Notes: generated by a model not told the origin, from the letters alone. A stretch of 50,246 nt of DNA from Pedobacter alluvionis (GCF_003664035.1 NZ_RCCK01000017.1:1-50246), one strand, 5' to 3'. Shown: positions 1 to 9,628, counted from the stretch's first letter. Translations and numbers: made by a program.

Positions 1-37
1 GAATCAAGGCAAGGAAAATGAGTATCAAAAAGTACAT

Positions 38-790
38 TTAGAACAACTCAGACTCTTTTAATACCTCGAGGCTTGCCTCGGGGTTATTTATTTCCGATGA
101 AAGAGGAACATAAGCGGTGTTGCACCTATAAAGCACATGATCTAGTATCTCTGACAAACCAGCTATCGACTTTGAGGTAACCGGAGAGTTCATAAGCGAC
201 AGCGAATAAATGTTGTTCAATGTATTGAATAAGAAATGCGGGTTGAGCTGGCTTCGCAAAGCTTTGAGTTCCGTTTCTGCCTTTTCTTTCTCCAGCATTA
301 GCGAACGCTGCTGGACCACGTACTGATCACGGATCAGTTTAACAAAAGCGAATACCCAGGCCGCAGAAAATGACAGGGCAAAATAATGTGTAACTAATTT
401 TGGAAGATCAGATAGTATCTCCCATAGCGATTCCTGCGCAAAAGGAGGTGTTCTGATCAGCGGTTCCAAAAGGTATATAACAGCGATACGAGAGCAAGCA
501 GAGATGAGGTAGGAACCTGCAATAAAATAGACAACTACCTCAAAATAGTTCTTCGACCCCATTAACTTAGGAATGATGAGGTAAGCTAGAAAATAGGAGG
601 CCAGCATGGTTATTGAGATATAATAAATTTGGCGGTATATAATACTGTCTAGTTGTCGATATTCTTCAATATCGTACCGGTTCATGAAAAGCAATGCAAC
701 TATCAGCCAAAAGATGACGTGTGTTTGAAAACGGTGTGTCAGGCTGAACTTAACGATTCTATCGATTAATGGCATGCGCAAAGATAGCAT
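38..790 (-). pseudogene. Truncated LytS-type sensor histidine kinase
   Basis: The product resembles the membrane histidine kinases of Bacteroidota that pair with LytTR regulators. It has four hydrophobic segments in residues 20-150, a short coiled linker, and the phosphoacceptor motif QLNPHFLFNTLN (His_kinase family) near residue 190. The match to the family stops after the motif LSSEIN. The last 17 residues are unrelated, and the whole HATPase domain is missing, so this 250-residue product (usually about 350) cannot be a working kinase. The loss of homology coincides with a GC-rich hairpin at 64-83, which suggests that an insertion or deletion cut the gene. The start is uncertain between 790 and the next in-frame ATG at 775. 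No response regulator is adjacent. What is seen is the truncation; the insertion is inferred. Confidence 0.75.
64..83. repeat. GC-rich hairpin at the kinase truncation point
   Basis: CCTCGAGGC and GCCTCGGGG form nine-base arms with one mismatch and almost no loop. The GC content is far above that of the surroundings. It sits exactly where the kinase sequence stops matching its family, so it may be the end of a mobile or REP-like element. Confidence 0.5.
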
Positions 791-982
791 ACAGAGAGAT
801 TATCCTCATTAAAGACGACAGAATAGCGGAAAACCCTCCTGAAAAGGGCAGATTTAAAGACGAAATGTGATATGTGGTCGAATAGCAGTTTCTATACATC
901 CTTTTGGCTTTTCTGGCAGAGCTGTGTTGCAGACAAATTATTTTATTCGATTTTCATCGAAGTTTTCAAAGAAATAATCAAG

Positions 983-2206
983 ATGAGATCACAAATTAAC
1001 ATCATTACCTTGCTTCTATGCATTACGATAGGTGCAACGGCCTACGGGCAGCAGGTTGGACAATTACCCATAAAATCCACCAATGCAATTGATAGTGTTA
1101 TCCTAAAAAAAATGAACGATGCCCATCTGGTAGGCCTTGGTGCAGCCATTATCGTCGACAAGAAATTGGTTTGGTCGAAAGGGTATGGTTACGCTGACAG
1201 GGAGAACAAAATGCGGTTCACCACATCTACAGTCATGAACATAGCATCTGTTTCCAAAACCATTACCGGGGCCTGCCTAATGAAAGCGGTGGAGCAGGGA
1301 AAACTTTCCCTTGATGAAGATATCAATAGCTATCTGCCCTTTAAGATTTATAACCCATTCTTTCCGAAAGAGAAAATCACCTTGCGTAACCTGGCAACAC
1401 ATACCTCCGGCCTGAATGACAGGTTCCCTTTTTACACCTCCGACAGTTTGTATATTAATGGAAAAGATTCACCAGAACCACTGGGCGATTTTTTGCAAAA
1501 CTATTTTATACCTGGTGGCAAATATTATTCAAAAGAAAATTTTCTCGATCATAAACCGGGTGCGTTTCGTGAGTATTCAAATCTTGGTACCACACTGGCC
1601 GGCTACATCGTTGAAGTACGGACAGGTAAAAAGCTGAACGACTACAGCCGGGAATATCTATTCAAGCCATTGAAAATGGATGATACAGGCTGGTTCCTGT
1701 CTGAGATCAATCTGAAAAAGCACGCCGGGCTTTACCAGAAACAGGCGGATAGCAGTATTAAACGGATACCGCTTTACGGACTGACCACTTATCCCGCTGG
1801 TGGCGTACGTACGTCGGTCAATGACCTGTCCCACTTCTTTATATGTTTGTTAAATGATGGTAAATTTCAAAACAGAACGGTTCTCAGGGAGAAAACGGTG
1901 CAGGAGATGCTCCGGTTTCAGTTCGATAGTTTGCACAAGCCTGAAAATATAGAACCAGCCAAACTAAATTCAGGTATTTTCTGGTCTACCAAGATGGGTG
2001 GAAAAAGGATCGGGCACAACGGCTCCGACTTTGGTGTAAGGACGTTCATGCTTTCTGATCTTAAAAAGGAAGTAGCGGTGATCATGTTCATCAATACCTC
2101 ACTGCTGGAAACTGAGGAGGCCAAATTCTTTGGTATTTATAATGAGCTTTATCAATATGGTGTCCAGATGAGGAATAGTGGCCATATAAGAAGCAATAGA
2201 AATTAG
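983..2206 (+). CDS. Secreted serine hydrolase, class C beta-lactamase family
   Basis: This is a periplasmic or exported protein of the beta-lactamase/penicillin-binding fold (family S12-like), about 407 residues. The SxxK nucleophile motif SVSK is at residues 89-92, followed by the tyrosine motif EYSN near residue 200 and an HNG triad element (IGHNGS) near residue 345. The open frame begins at 872, but the ATG at 983 is followed directly by a signal peptide ending AYGQ, so I place the start there. It lies 51 bases before a second gene of the same fold, and the two may be co-transcribed. Substrate unknown: the family includes esterases, D-aminopeptidases and beta-lactamases, and the sequence does not separate these. 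Confidence 0.85.
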   Translation: MRSQINIITLLLCITIGATAYGQQVGQLPIKSTNAIDSVILKKMNDAHLVGLGAAIIVDKKLVWSKGYGYADRENKMRFTTSTVMNIASVSKTITGACLMKAVEQGKLSLDEDINSYLPFKIYNPFFPKEKITLRNLATHTSGLNDRFPFYTSDSLYINGKDSPEPLGDFLQNYFIPGGKYYSKENFLDHKPGAFREYSNLGTTLAGYIVEVRTGKKLNDYSREYLFKPLKMDDTGWFLSEINLKKHAGLYQKQADSSIKRIPLYGLTTYPAGGVRTSVNDLSHFFICLLNDGKFQNRTVLREKTVQEMLRFQFDSLHKPENIEPAKLNSGIFWSTKMGGKRIGHNGSDFGVRTFMLSDLKKEVAVIMFINTSLLETEEAKFFGIYNELYQYGVQMRNSGHIRSNRN

Positions 2207-2257
2207 GTTCATTTCCAAAAAGTAGAACTTAGATAATTAACAGCAATCTAATATAAG

Positions 2258-3730
2258 ATGAACCTTAAACTTAGTAAAGCATTCTTTTTACTGACTCTCT
2301 TTATGTTTTCATGTGTTGTGCTTAAATCGCAGACAAAGAAAAAGTATTCAAAAGAAGTTGAGAATAAAATAACTCAGGTTGAAAATCATTTGGCCAGTTG
2401 GGTAGAAATAGAAAATACGCCTAAATGGAATTTGAATGAGCGAATGATTTTTTACAAAATAGAGGGTTTGAGTATTGCTGTTATAAAAGATTATAAACTT
2501 GAATGGGCAAAAGGGTATGGCTGGGCTGATTCAGCAGAAAGCAGGCATGTTACACCTGCAACTCTTTTTCAAGCGGCTTCAATAAGTAAATCTCTGAATG
2601 GAATAGGTATGTTAAAGTTAGCACAAGACAAGAACATCGATGTAAATAGAGATATAAATTCCTATTTACATTCATGGAAATTCCCTTATGATTCCATATC
2701 GAAAGGCAAGAAGATTACCACTTTGAACTTATTAAGCCATACGGGGGGCATAAATGTTAGTGGGTTTGATGGTTATCAGAAAATTGATTCCATACCCAAT
2801 ATTATCCAGATTTTGAACGGAATTAAACCAGCAAACAGCGATGCTGTAAAGTCTGTTTTTGAACCTGATTTAAAATACAAGTACTCGGGAGGAGGAACAG
2901 TGATCTCACAATTAATTATTGAGGATGTATTGGGCAAAAAATATGCTGATTACATGGAAAGTAACATTTTAAGACCTATTGGAATGCAAAATAGCTTTTA
3001 CACGAATACAACATTAAAAAGCAAGTTTAAACTGTTAGCCACAGGTTACAATGGAAACAAGGAAGTGATGATGAAATATCATATTTATCCGGAACAGGCA
3101 GCTGCAGGATTATGGACAAGTCCAACAGAATTATCAAAATATGTGATTGAAATTCAAAAATCCTTGTTGGGCAAATCAAACAAATTACTTAGCCCGGAAA
3201 TGACAAAACTCATGCTTACGCCTTATCTTGATAATTCTGCTGCCTTGGGTGTTTTTATTGAAGATAAAGAAGGAACAAAATATTTCAGACATGGTGGCGT
3301 AAATGAAGGCTTTACCAGTTTGTATTATGGTAGCTTAGAAGATGGAAATGGTGCAGTGGCAATGTGCAATTCTACCGATAAAACCATACTCTATGAAATC
3401 ATCAACAGTATAGCAACTGTTTATAAATGGAAAAACTTCTACAAGCCAGAATTGAAAAAAGTTGTAAAAATTAACAGCAGTGAATTAAAGAAATATACTG
3501 GCAAATATACCTCCAATGATCGGGAGTACATCATTTCACAAGTAAATGGGGATCTATTTCTAGAGCTATCGGGGCAAAGGTGGCAGCTTTATTTCACTTC
3601 TAAAACTGACTTTTTTGTGTACCAGGCTCCGGAAATCATCAATCAATTTGTTTTTAGCAATGATAAAATCCAGGGATTTCGAATTAAACTCAACGGAGAC
3701 AAAAATATAGTTTTAAAAAAAACAGAATAA
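2258..3730 (+). CDS. Secreted serine hydrolase, beta-lactamase family
   Basis: A 490-residue exported protein with an N-terminal signal segment ending near LKSQ. The SxxK motif SISK is at residues 108-111, the tyrosine motif YSGG near residue 208, and HGG near residue 345. The final 100 residues form a small beta-rich domain typical of the C-terminal extension in Bacteroidota members (GKYTSNDREY...). It follows another S12-like hydrolase on the same strand, but the two proteins are only distantly alike and this one is clearly more AT-rich, so a recent tandem duplication is unlikely. The substrate is not evident. Confidence 0.85.
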   Translation: MNLKLSKAFFLLTLFMFSCVVLKSQTKKKYSKEVENKITQVENHLASWVEIENTPKWNLNERMIFYKIEGLSIAVIKDYKLEWAKGYGWADSAESRHVTPATLFQAASISKSLNGIGMLKLAQDKNIDVNRDINSYLHSWKFPYDSISKGKKITTLNLLSHTGGINVSGFDGYQKIDSIPNIIQILNGIKPANSDAVKSVFEPDLKYKYSGGGTVISQLIIEDVLGKKYADYMESNILRPIGMQNSFYTNTTLKSKFKLLATGYNGNKEVMMKYHIYPEQAAAGLWTSPTELSKYVIEIQKSLLGKSNKLLSPEMTKLMLTPYLDNSAALGVFIEDKEGTKYFRHGGVNEGFTSLYYGSLEDGNGAVAMCNSTDKTILYEIINSIATVYKWKNFYKPELKKVVKINSSELKKYTGKYTSNDREYIISQVNGDLFLELSGQRWQLYFTSKTDFFVYQAPEIINQFVFSNDKIQGFRIKLNGDKNIVLKKTE

Positions 3731-3844
3731 AACTTTCGGGATGGTATTTCCAGTATACTGACTGGGGCGTGAGAGGAAGCTTAAAGATTGTTGTTAAACA
3801 TATTTGGCCTTAAAGTGTTATCACTTTATCAGCTGAAAATTGTT

Positions 3845-4506
3845 ATGCAGGAAAATAAAGATCGAAATAATTTTGAGAAGAGGTTCAAAGAATGTGATGA
3901 AAAGTTCAACACTATATACTCTATAACGACCAGGGAGAAACTTTCGGCTTTACGGTTCTGGACGATATTTCCAGTTTCAAACGACTTGAAGAGAGCCAGA
4001 AACGTTTAAACCTCGCCCTCAAGTATACCAGCACAGCTATCTGGGAACTTGATCTGGACACACACGAAGTTTTCCGTTCCCGCGACCATGATGAGATTTT
4101 TGGATATCCGCAGAGGCAGGAGCACTGGAGTCTGGAAAGCTACTACGAGCATATATCAGCAAGTGATCTTCCGGCTTTCAAGGAGGCACTATCGAATATT
4201 GAAGCAGAAGGCGGCCTGGACGTGCAGGTTAGGTTGAACAGGTCAGATGGCATCCTTCAATGGCTGAATATAAAAGGTAAAACTGAGACTGGCAAAGATG
4301 GGAAGGCTGTGAAACTGATCGGTGTCATTAACGACATTACCAACGACAAAATCATTGAAAGGCACAAAGATGATTTCATCAGTATTGCCAGCCATGAGCT
4401 GAAGACCCCGGTGACCAGCTTAAAAGGATCAGTGCAAATGTTGCAGCGGGATGCGAATAGGCAATCTGAGCGTACTAGAAGGATATTGATAGGATTTACA
4501 GGTTAA
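3845..4506 (+). pseudogene. Remnant of a PAS-domain sensor histidine kinase
   Basis: Two reading frames must be joined to read the protein. The first (from the ATG at 3845) gives the start of a PAS unit (RFKECDEKFNTIYS). The frame beginning about 3901 continues with the end of a PAS unit, a complete second PAS/PAC unit (3960-4360) and a HisKA phosphoacceptor box, SHELKTPVTSLKGS, near 4390-4430. The sequence between the frames is missing, so there is a deletion with a frame change near 3920. After the H-box the frame is lost again: the expected second HisKA helix (IDRIYRLISKLL) is readable two bases out of frame at 4480-4525. No ATPase domain remains. Clearly a decayed hybrid kinase. Confidence 0.8.
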
Positions 4507-4772
4507 TCAGTAAGCTGTTAAGTTTATGGGCGTATATTTTTTCAGGGAAGCTGGCGTTCAATAATTCTTGTAATCGTAATTCTTAAATCTGATAGGGCTT
4601 TTTGTCGTGCATTCATAACATATTTTTTTTTAGAATTTTCTTAAACTGTAAAATTATAGTAGTAGATGAGCGTATTTGAAAATGTGGCTAGGTTATGCTT
4701 TTATAGGTGGGAGTTCCCGTAATAAGTGATGAAAACCCTCTGAATTATCAATAGGATTTGTTTGTTGGTTGT

Positions 4773-4937
4773 TTAAGATATGGAACATTCTGCCCAATTC
4801 AATATTGATTCGTGAAAGGCTAACCAATTTTTGCCCAGATCCTTTATGGATTCTCCAATATGGTAAAGTTTCGTACCGTCAATAATCAAAAAGTGGTCAA
4901 GAGCATCAGCAAAACTCACAATCTCAATGGGACTATA
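4773..4937 (-). pseudogene. Fragment resembling the C-terminus of an ORF6N-type protein
   Basis: The minus strand reads about 55 residues without a start, including DHFLIIDGTKLYHIGESI and KDLGKNW. From memory this resembles the C-terminal part of ORF6N-like phage/plasmid DNA-binding proteins of Bacteroidota, but I cannot confirm the family. The rest of 4507-5157 holds no gene that I can recognise apart from the leader of the SDR gene. Confidence 0.3.
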
Positions 4938-5157
4938 TTACGTTTGTGGCGACTTTACCCATGAAAGTGTGCAGGCATCCACAGACAGACAATAACCAAC
5001 TGACCAAAGCCTACCTCCATCCAAATTTTCCAAAAAGCAAATTAAAATCCCCCTGCAGTTGATTTCGGCACAACGATCATTAATACGGCTACATCCATCT
5101 TTTTTTATCACCGCATCTTTGCAGTGTAATTATTCAATAACAATAAAAGATAAAAAA

Positions 5158-6006
5158 ATGGACAATTTAAAACAAGTATGGTTTGTAACTGGAGCCTCAA
5201 AGGGTTTAGGATTAACTCTTGTAAAAAAGTTACTTTCTGAAGGCTACAGCGTAGCAGCTACATCAAGAAGTGTTGAATCCTTAACCAAAGCCGTTGGTAT
5301 TGATTCTTCAAATTTCTTACCCCTACAAGTAGAGTTATTAAATGAAGGCAGCGTATCACATGCCATCGAAACTACAATCAAAACCTTTGGTGGTATTGAT
5401 GTACTGGTAAACAATGCTGGTTATGGTCAATTAGGGACATTGGAAGAAATGACCGATGCCGAAGCCAGAGAAAATTTCGACATCAATGTATTTGGCGTAT
5501 TAAATGTAACCAGAAACATTATGCCACACTTCAGGGCTAAAAAGGCAGGACATGTCATCAACATTTCTTCAATTGCTGGTTTTTTGGGTGCATTCCCAGG
5601 CTGGGGTGTTTACTCTGCCACCAAATTTGCAGTGGTTGGTTTAACCGAAGCACTTTCCGTAGAAGCTAAAGAATTTAATGTAAAAGCCACGATTGTTTAT
5701 CCTGGCTATTTTAACACCAATTTCCTTAAAGAAGGCTCCATGAAATTAGCTGCCAATCCTATTGCAGATTACACAGCAGCCCGTAACACTGAAGTATGGC
5801 ATGAAACCCAAATGGTAGGCAATCAGCCTGGCGACCCAAACAAAGCAGCCGAAGTGTTTATAGAATTGGCAGAAATGGAAAATGCACCACTGCACTTCTT
5901 TATGGGGTCAGACTCATTCGGTATTGCAAATAGCAAAATTGAAATCTTACAAAATGCACTTGTTTCCAATGAAACTTTGAGCAAATCAACAGATTACGCA
6001 AAATAA
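5158..6006 (+). CDS. Short-chain dehydrogenase/reductase (SDR)
   Basis: A classical SDR of 282 residues that should use NAD(P)H to interconvert an alcohol and a carbonyl group. Seen in order: the nucleotide-binding motif TGASKGLG near residue 11, NNAG near residue 88, a catalytic serine in NISSIAG, and the YxxxK motif YSATK near residue 160. The open frame extends back to 5059, but the ATG at 5158 sits after an A-rich leader and directly before the conserved N-terminus, so it is the likely start. It is followed 27 bases later by a DJ-1/PfpI protein and then an AraC regulator, a frequent grouping in Bacteroidota. The substrate is not evident. Confidence 0.92.
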   Translation: MDNLKQVWFVTGASKGLGLTLVKKLLSEGYSVAATSRSVESLTKAVGIDSSNFLPLQVELLNEGSVSHAIETTIKTFGGIDVLVNNAGYGQLGTLEEMTDAEARENFDINVFGVLNVTRNIMPHFRAKKAGHVINISSIAGFLGAFPGWGVYSATKFAVVGLTEALSVEAKEFNVKATIVYPGYFNTNFLKEGSMKLAANPIADYTAARNTEVWHETQMVGNQPGDPNKAAEVFIELAEMENAPLHFFMGSDSFGIANSKIEILQNALVSNETLSKSTDYAK

Positions 6007-6033
6007 TTTTATAACAATTTAAATATTGAAAAA

Positions 6034-6855
6034 ATGACAACAAAAATTTTAAAATCACTTTCAGCACTTTTAGTACTATTGTTTGCCTTCACTGCAAACA
6101 CCTATTCTCAGTCATTAAATACAAAAATAAACAGGGCTAAGCTCACAAAGAAAGTATTAATTGTTCTTTCAGCTGCCGACACATGGACACGGGAAAATGG
6201 AGAAAAATATCCGACAGGCTACTGGGCAGAAGAATTTGTAGATGTGCATAAAGAATTTGTAGATGCTGGCTACACAGTCGATATTGCCTCACCAAGAGCG
6301 GTAAAGCCTACAGCCGACCCTAAAAGTCTCGAAGTAGATGTAGTTGGTGCAGAAAAAGCACATGCATTCTCTTACTATATAACTGCACTTTCTAAAGAAC
6401 TTAACCATCCATTGGAGTTATCAAAAATAAACATGGCGGATTATGATGCAGTGGTAATTCCTGGTGGTCATGGCCCTGTTGAAGATTTGTATAAAGATAA
6501 AGACATGGGCAAGGTGCTTTTTGCAGCAGATAAATCCAAAAAAATTATCGGAGCCGTTTGTCATGGTCAGGGTGCTTTTTTAAGTGCTGTTGATAGCAAA
6601 GGCAACTGGTTGTTCAAAAGTAGAAATATGACATCTTTCAGCGATGCCGAAGAAATTGAATTTGGTACTGCCGATAATGCTCCTTGGCTATTGGCTTCCA
6701 CATTGAGAAAATATGGTGCAAACTACACTTGTGGTAAAAACTGGGCTAATTACATCATAGTAGATGATAACTTGGTAACTGGCCAAAACCCAGCTTCAAG
6801 TATTCCAATGGCAAAAGCCATCATTGAATTATTAAGTAAAAAGCAATCGCTATAA
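6034..6855 (+). CDS. Exported DJ-1/PfpI family protein
   Basis: A 273-residue protein of the class I glutamine-amidotransferase-like fold, close to the HSP31/HchA-type branch. The nucleophile elbow is AVCHGQG with Cys176 and His177, and a glutamate-containing motif TGYWAEE lies at residues 61-67. Residues 1-26 form a signal peptide (ending YSQ), so the protein is probably periplasmic, which is unusual for the chaperone/deglycase members but common in Bacteroidota copies. It lies 27 bases after the SDR gene and is probably co-transcribed with it. Possible roles are glyoxalase III-like or stress-protection activity; the sequence alone does not decide. Confidence 0.85.
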   Translation: MTTKILKSLSALLVLLFAFTANTYSQSLNTKINRAKLTKKVLIVLSAADTWTRENGEKYPTGYWAEEFVDVHKEFVDAGYTVDIASPRAVKPTADPKSLEVDVVGAEKAHAFSYYITALSKELNHPLELSKINMADYDAVVIPGGHGPVEDLYKDKDMGKVLFAADKSKKIIGAVCHGQGAFLSAVDSKGNWLFKSRNMTSFSDAEEIEFGTADNAPWLLASTLRKYGANYTCGKNWANYIIVDDNLVTGQNPASSIPMAKAIIELLSKKQSL

Positions 6856-6913
6856 TTTTTTCAGGCCAATTCATTAAGTATAAAATCAAATAAATTTTAA
6901 TTTTGATAGGGCT

Positions 6914-6945
6914 TTTGGTAAACATTGGCCCTGTCATTAATTTTG
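6914..6945 (+). promoter_or_regulatory. Bacteroidota-type promoter of the AraC-family gene
   Basis: TTTG at 6914-6917, a 20-base spacer, then TAATTTTG at 6938-6945, an exact match to TTTG-N19-21-TAnnTTTG. The -7 box ends only five bases before the chosen ATG at 6951, so the transcript would have almost no leader. Confidence 0.6.
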
Positions 6946-6950
6946 AAAGT

Positions 6951-7871
6951 ATGAGCAACAAACACATTTATCGTTTCAATTCTATAGCCGAATTTCATAA
7001 AATGAGTGGTTTGCCAAAGCCTGAGCATCCCTTAGTTAGTTTGGTAGATTACGGCATGGTAGCTTATCAAACCAATGAAACAGAAATAAGTTGGATGCAA
7101 AATTTCTATTCCATAGGTTTAAAAAGAAATATAGAGGGCAAGTTTAAATATGGTCAGCAGCAATACGACTTTGATGAAGGTCTTATGACATTTGTAGCCC
7201 CCAAACAAGTTGTTAGCATTACGCTTGACAAAACCAAAACTACAAAACCTTCAGGTTTTTTATTGTTTATCCATCCCGATTTTCTCTGGAATACTAATTT
7301 GGTAAAGACAATAAGCAAATATGAGTTTTTTGGTTACAAGGTAAACGAAGCTTTGTTTATGTCTGAAAAAGAAGAAGCAGTAATTATCGATATTTTAAAA
7401 AACATACAACGAGAGTACCACTCTGCCATTGATAAGTTTACACAAAATATCATCATTGCCCAAGTAGAACAATTGTTGGGTTACTGCGAAAGATTTTATC
7501 AAAGGCAGTTCATCACCAGAGCCAAAACCAATCACCAGATACTTGCCAAGGTAGAATCCATTTTAGAAAATTATTTCAACGATGACAATCTAATTAATAA
7601 AGGCACGCCTACAGCCCAATATTTAGCTGAGCAATTGCATCTTTCACCCAATTATTTAGGCAGTCTTTTAAAAGCACTTACAGGCAATTCAACCCAAACC
7701 CATATTCATGAAAAACTGATAGAAAAAGCCAAAGAAAAACTTTCTACCACCAATCTTTCTGTAAGTGAAATAGCTTACGAATTAGGCTTTGAGCACAGCC
7801 AAAGTTTTAGTAAGTTGTTTAAAAGTAAGACCAAAATATCACCTTTGGAGTTTAGGGCAAGTTTCAACTAA
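6951..7871 (+). CDS. AraC-family transcriptional regulator
   Basis: A DNA-binding regulator of about 306 residues. The N-terminal 200 residues are a probable cupin-like sensing domain. The C-terminal 100 residues hold the two helix-turn-helix units of AraC/XylS proteins (LAEQLHLSPNYLGSLLK and LSVSEIAYELGFEHSQSFSK). The open frame starts with a TTG at 6903; I prefer the ATG at 6951 because the conserved N-terminus begins there and a promoter lies immediately upstream. It probably controls the SDR and DJ-1-like genes before it and perhaps the SDR whose remnant follows it. The effector is not evident. Confidence 0.88.
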   Translation: MSNKHIYRFNSIAEFHKMSGLPKPEHPLVSLVDYGMVAYQTNETEISWMQNFYSIGLKRNIEGKFKYGQQQYDFDEGLMTFVAPKQVVSITLDKTKTTKPSGFLLFIHPDFLWNTNLVKTISKYEFFGYKVNEALFMSEKEEAVIIDILKNIQREYHSAIDKFTQNIIIAQVEQLLGYCERFYQRQFITRAKTNHQILAKVESILENYFNDDNLINKGTPTAQYLAEQLHLSPNYLGSLLKALTGNSTQTHIHEKLIEKAKEKLSTTNLSVSEIAYELGFEHSQSFSKLFKSKTKISPLEFRASFN

Positions 7872-7951
7872 TCCGCATTTCTCAACCAACATTCTGCCTT
7901 TTGGCTATAAGTAGCTCATTTTTCATTATAACCTTTGCATCACAATTATAA

Positions 7952-8046
7952 AAAGGATACACATTAATAACAGGGGCAAGTGGCGGTATAGGCGAAGCAA
8001 CAGCCAGAGAATTTGCTAATCGTAATAGCAAATTTTCTTTCAGGTG
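7952..8046 (+). pseudogene. N-terminal scrap of an SDR gene
   Basis: Reads LITGASGGIGEATARE, the nucleotide-binding start of a short-chain dehydrogenase, then drifts into unrelated sequence with no NNAG or YxxxK motif. There is no start codon. A promoter-like TATAACCTTTG at 7927-7937 lies just upstream. This is the 5-prime relic of an SDR gene once placed after the AraC gene. Confidence 0.6.
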
Positions 8047-8260
8047 TGATATTTTTATTATATCAGCAACGTTTCGGGGCTTTGCATTTGGTCGGAAAAT
8101 TATGGTGCGAAATTTAAAAATACTGTGGAATTTAGCACTCTAGCCCACAATACCAAATTCCGTTTTTGCAGCCTTCTTTGTTATCTATTTAGTTTATCAG
8201 TTGGATTGGCAAAAAACGTTGCCCTTTGTTGGATAACCTCAATTGCTAAAATATAGTTTA

Positions 8261-8383
8261 TTATTTCTGCTTATTCTTTAGATAGGCTTCGAGAACCTTG
8301 CGGTCATTGAATCTTGTAGCTCTTATTGCTCCGGTAACAGCTTGTGAGCTTACCCCGGGCTTGTTTTTAAAAATATATTTCAT
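8261..8383 (-). CDS. Possible 40-residue ORF
   Basis: ATG at 8383 opens a short basic peptide (MKYIFKNKPGVSSQAVTG...) ending in two stop codons. The composition is protein-like, but there is no ribosome-binding signal I can point to and no family I recognise. It may be a remnant of a longer gene. Confidence 0.2.
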   Translation of the reverse strand: MKYIFKNKPGVSSQAVTGAIRATRFNDRKVLEAYLKNKQK

Positions 8384-8711
8384 AATTTTCAGAACCGCTT
8401 ACCTAGTCGCGGTCCTGTTTTCCTTTTTTTCTTATCATCAGCCATAACTAGATCTTCTATTTCTCTACAAAATAAATGCCACCTAAGTACGACGTATTAT
8501 CCAGGTTTTTAGGTTCTAACAAAAGGCTTAGATAAACGATATCGATCTATTAGGTCAGCCAAAAGAGATCTTTGGCAGGTCGACCGTTTAATTTTAGATC
8601 ACGTAAGACTTTTTGCCTGATTTTTTTACAGAATAAACTGCGGCCGACGATCCGTTAGTTGAGATTAAAATATAAATTCAAGGATTTCTTACAACAGGTT
8701 TGCTTATTACG

Positions 8712-8763
8712 GGCATCCCATAACGGTCGGGCTTTCCGCTATATCTCCTTCAAGGAGGATGCC
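8712..8763. repeat. Nested palindromic element
   Basis: GGCATCC (8712-8718) pairs with GGATGCC (8757-8763). Inside, CTCCTT (8745-8750) faces AAGGAG (8752-8757). From memory the surrounding words (GGGCTTTCCGCTATATCTCC, then TGCAATCCCT) resemble a dispersed intergenic repeat of Bacteroidota genomes. No second copy is in this window. Confidence 0.35.
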
Positions 8764-9009
8764 GCTGCAATCCCTGATGCATATAGCGCACTGTACAAAG
8801 TATATTTAATCTATTAAAAGTCTTTCGGTCATCCAGATAGTAAATATGAGTCCCTTCTGGTCCCGCAACTACATTTGGTTTCCCCGTTGAAATAGCCTGT
8901 TTTGAGCCAAACTCTTGGCAATCAGAACAAACTTCTCTTGAAGATCCAATATTTTGACATTGATCCTTATTTTTCTAAAAAAGCGTTATAGCGTATATTT
9001 TAAAACAGA

Positions 9010-9033
9010 AAAGGCGCAATTTCTTGCGCCTTT
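9010..9033. terminator. Hairpin AAAGGCGCAA/TTGCGCCTTT
   Basis: A perfect 10-base stem with a four-base loop and a short T run in either direction. It could end minus-strand transcription about 145 bases after the gene at 9179-9628. Confidence 0.45.
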
Positions 9034-9178
9034 CGTGATCCCTCTGCGATTGCACTTAGTGTGAAAACCAGCGTTTAGCAATATTTTAGAGCGGTTTTGA
9101 AATTCGATTCCCCGAATAAAGGTAATGAAACTAACCAGTTAAATGATTAAAATTGATTTTAGAAAGGGGTAAAAATCA

Positions 9179-9628
9179 CTATTTAAGCTTTACAGAGATC
9201 TCACCGTCATCCATGCCATCAATATTCTTTTCTGCAAATATTACAGGTGAAGCTTTTTGCAAGGCCTTCAGGATATCCGAGGTTGTGCCTGCATGCTGAA
9301 GTGTAATCGAAGATCCTGAAGTACTGTATTTCATTTTCGTACTTTCAATACCTTTTACCCCCTGGAGTTTATCATTGAGATTTTTCAGTGCTGCAAAATC
9401 AACCCCACTGAGTTTTACAGTAGTCCTCGTTCCGGAAGATGTACCATCTTTCTTTTTTCCAAACAAACCCATTATTTTGTCACCAGTAGTTTTTGTCCGG
9501 TCGGCAGTACGGCCGGCACGGTCTGCTCTGTCAGACGCTCTGTCAATTTTGTCAAGAATGGCCTGAGCTTTTGTTAATGTTGAACTGAATAACATTAGGA
9601 CAGTGCAAATGATCATGATTTTTTTCAT
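9179..9628 (-). CDS. Hypothetical secreted protein
   Basis: A 149-residue exported protein that I cannot assign to a named family. A signal peptide (residues 1-22, ending TKAQ) is followed by a strongly charged Asp/Arg-rich helix (DRASDRADRAGRTADR), a GLFGKKK turn, and an 80-residue alpha/beta domain. The open frame begins upstream at 9673; the ATG at 9628 is chosen because it begins the signal peptide and leaves room for the -7 box TAGTTTTG at 9656-9663. It is isolated, with no co-oriented neighbour closer than 500 bases. Confidence 0.7.
   Translation of the reverse strand: MKKIMIICTVLMLFSSTLTKAQAILDKIDRASDRADRAGRTADRTKTTGDKIMGLFGKKKDGTSSGTRTTVKLSGVDFAALKNLNDKLQGVKGIESTKMKYSTSGSSITLQHAGTTSDILKALQKASPVIFAEKNIDGMDDGEISVKLK

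Larger units (their letters stand above)
8047..9178. other. Gene-poor stretch, 1.1 kb
   Basis: No convincing gene was seen. The stretch contains one 40-residue minus-strand ORF (8261-8383), a folded palindromic element (8712-8763) and a hairpin (9010-9033), listed separately. The remainder looks like decayed accessory DNA. Confidence 0.5.

Noticed and set aside
5059..5157. An N-terminal extension of the SDR from the upstream ATG.
   Set aside because: The added residues are not SDR-like and cover the promoter/leader region; the family N-terminus begins at 5158.
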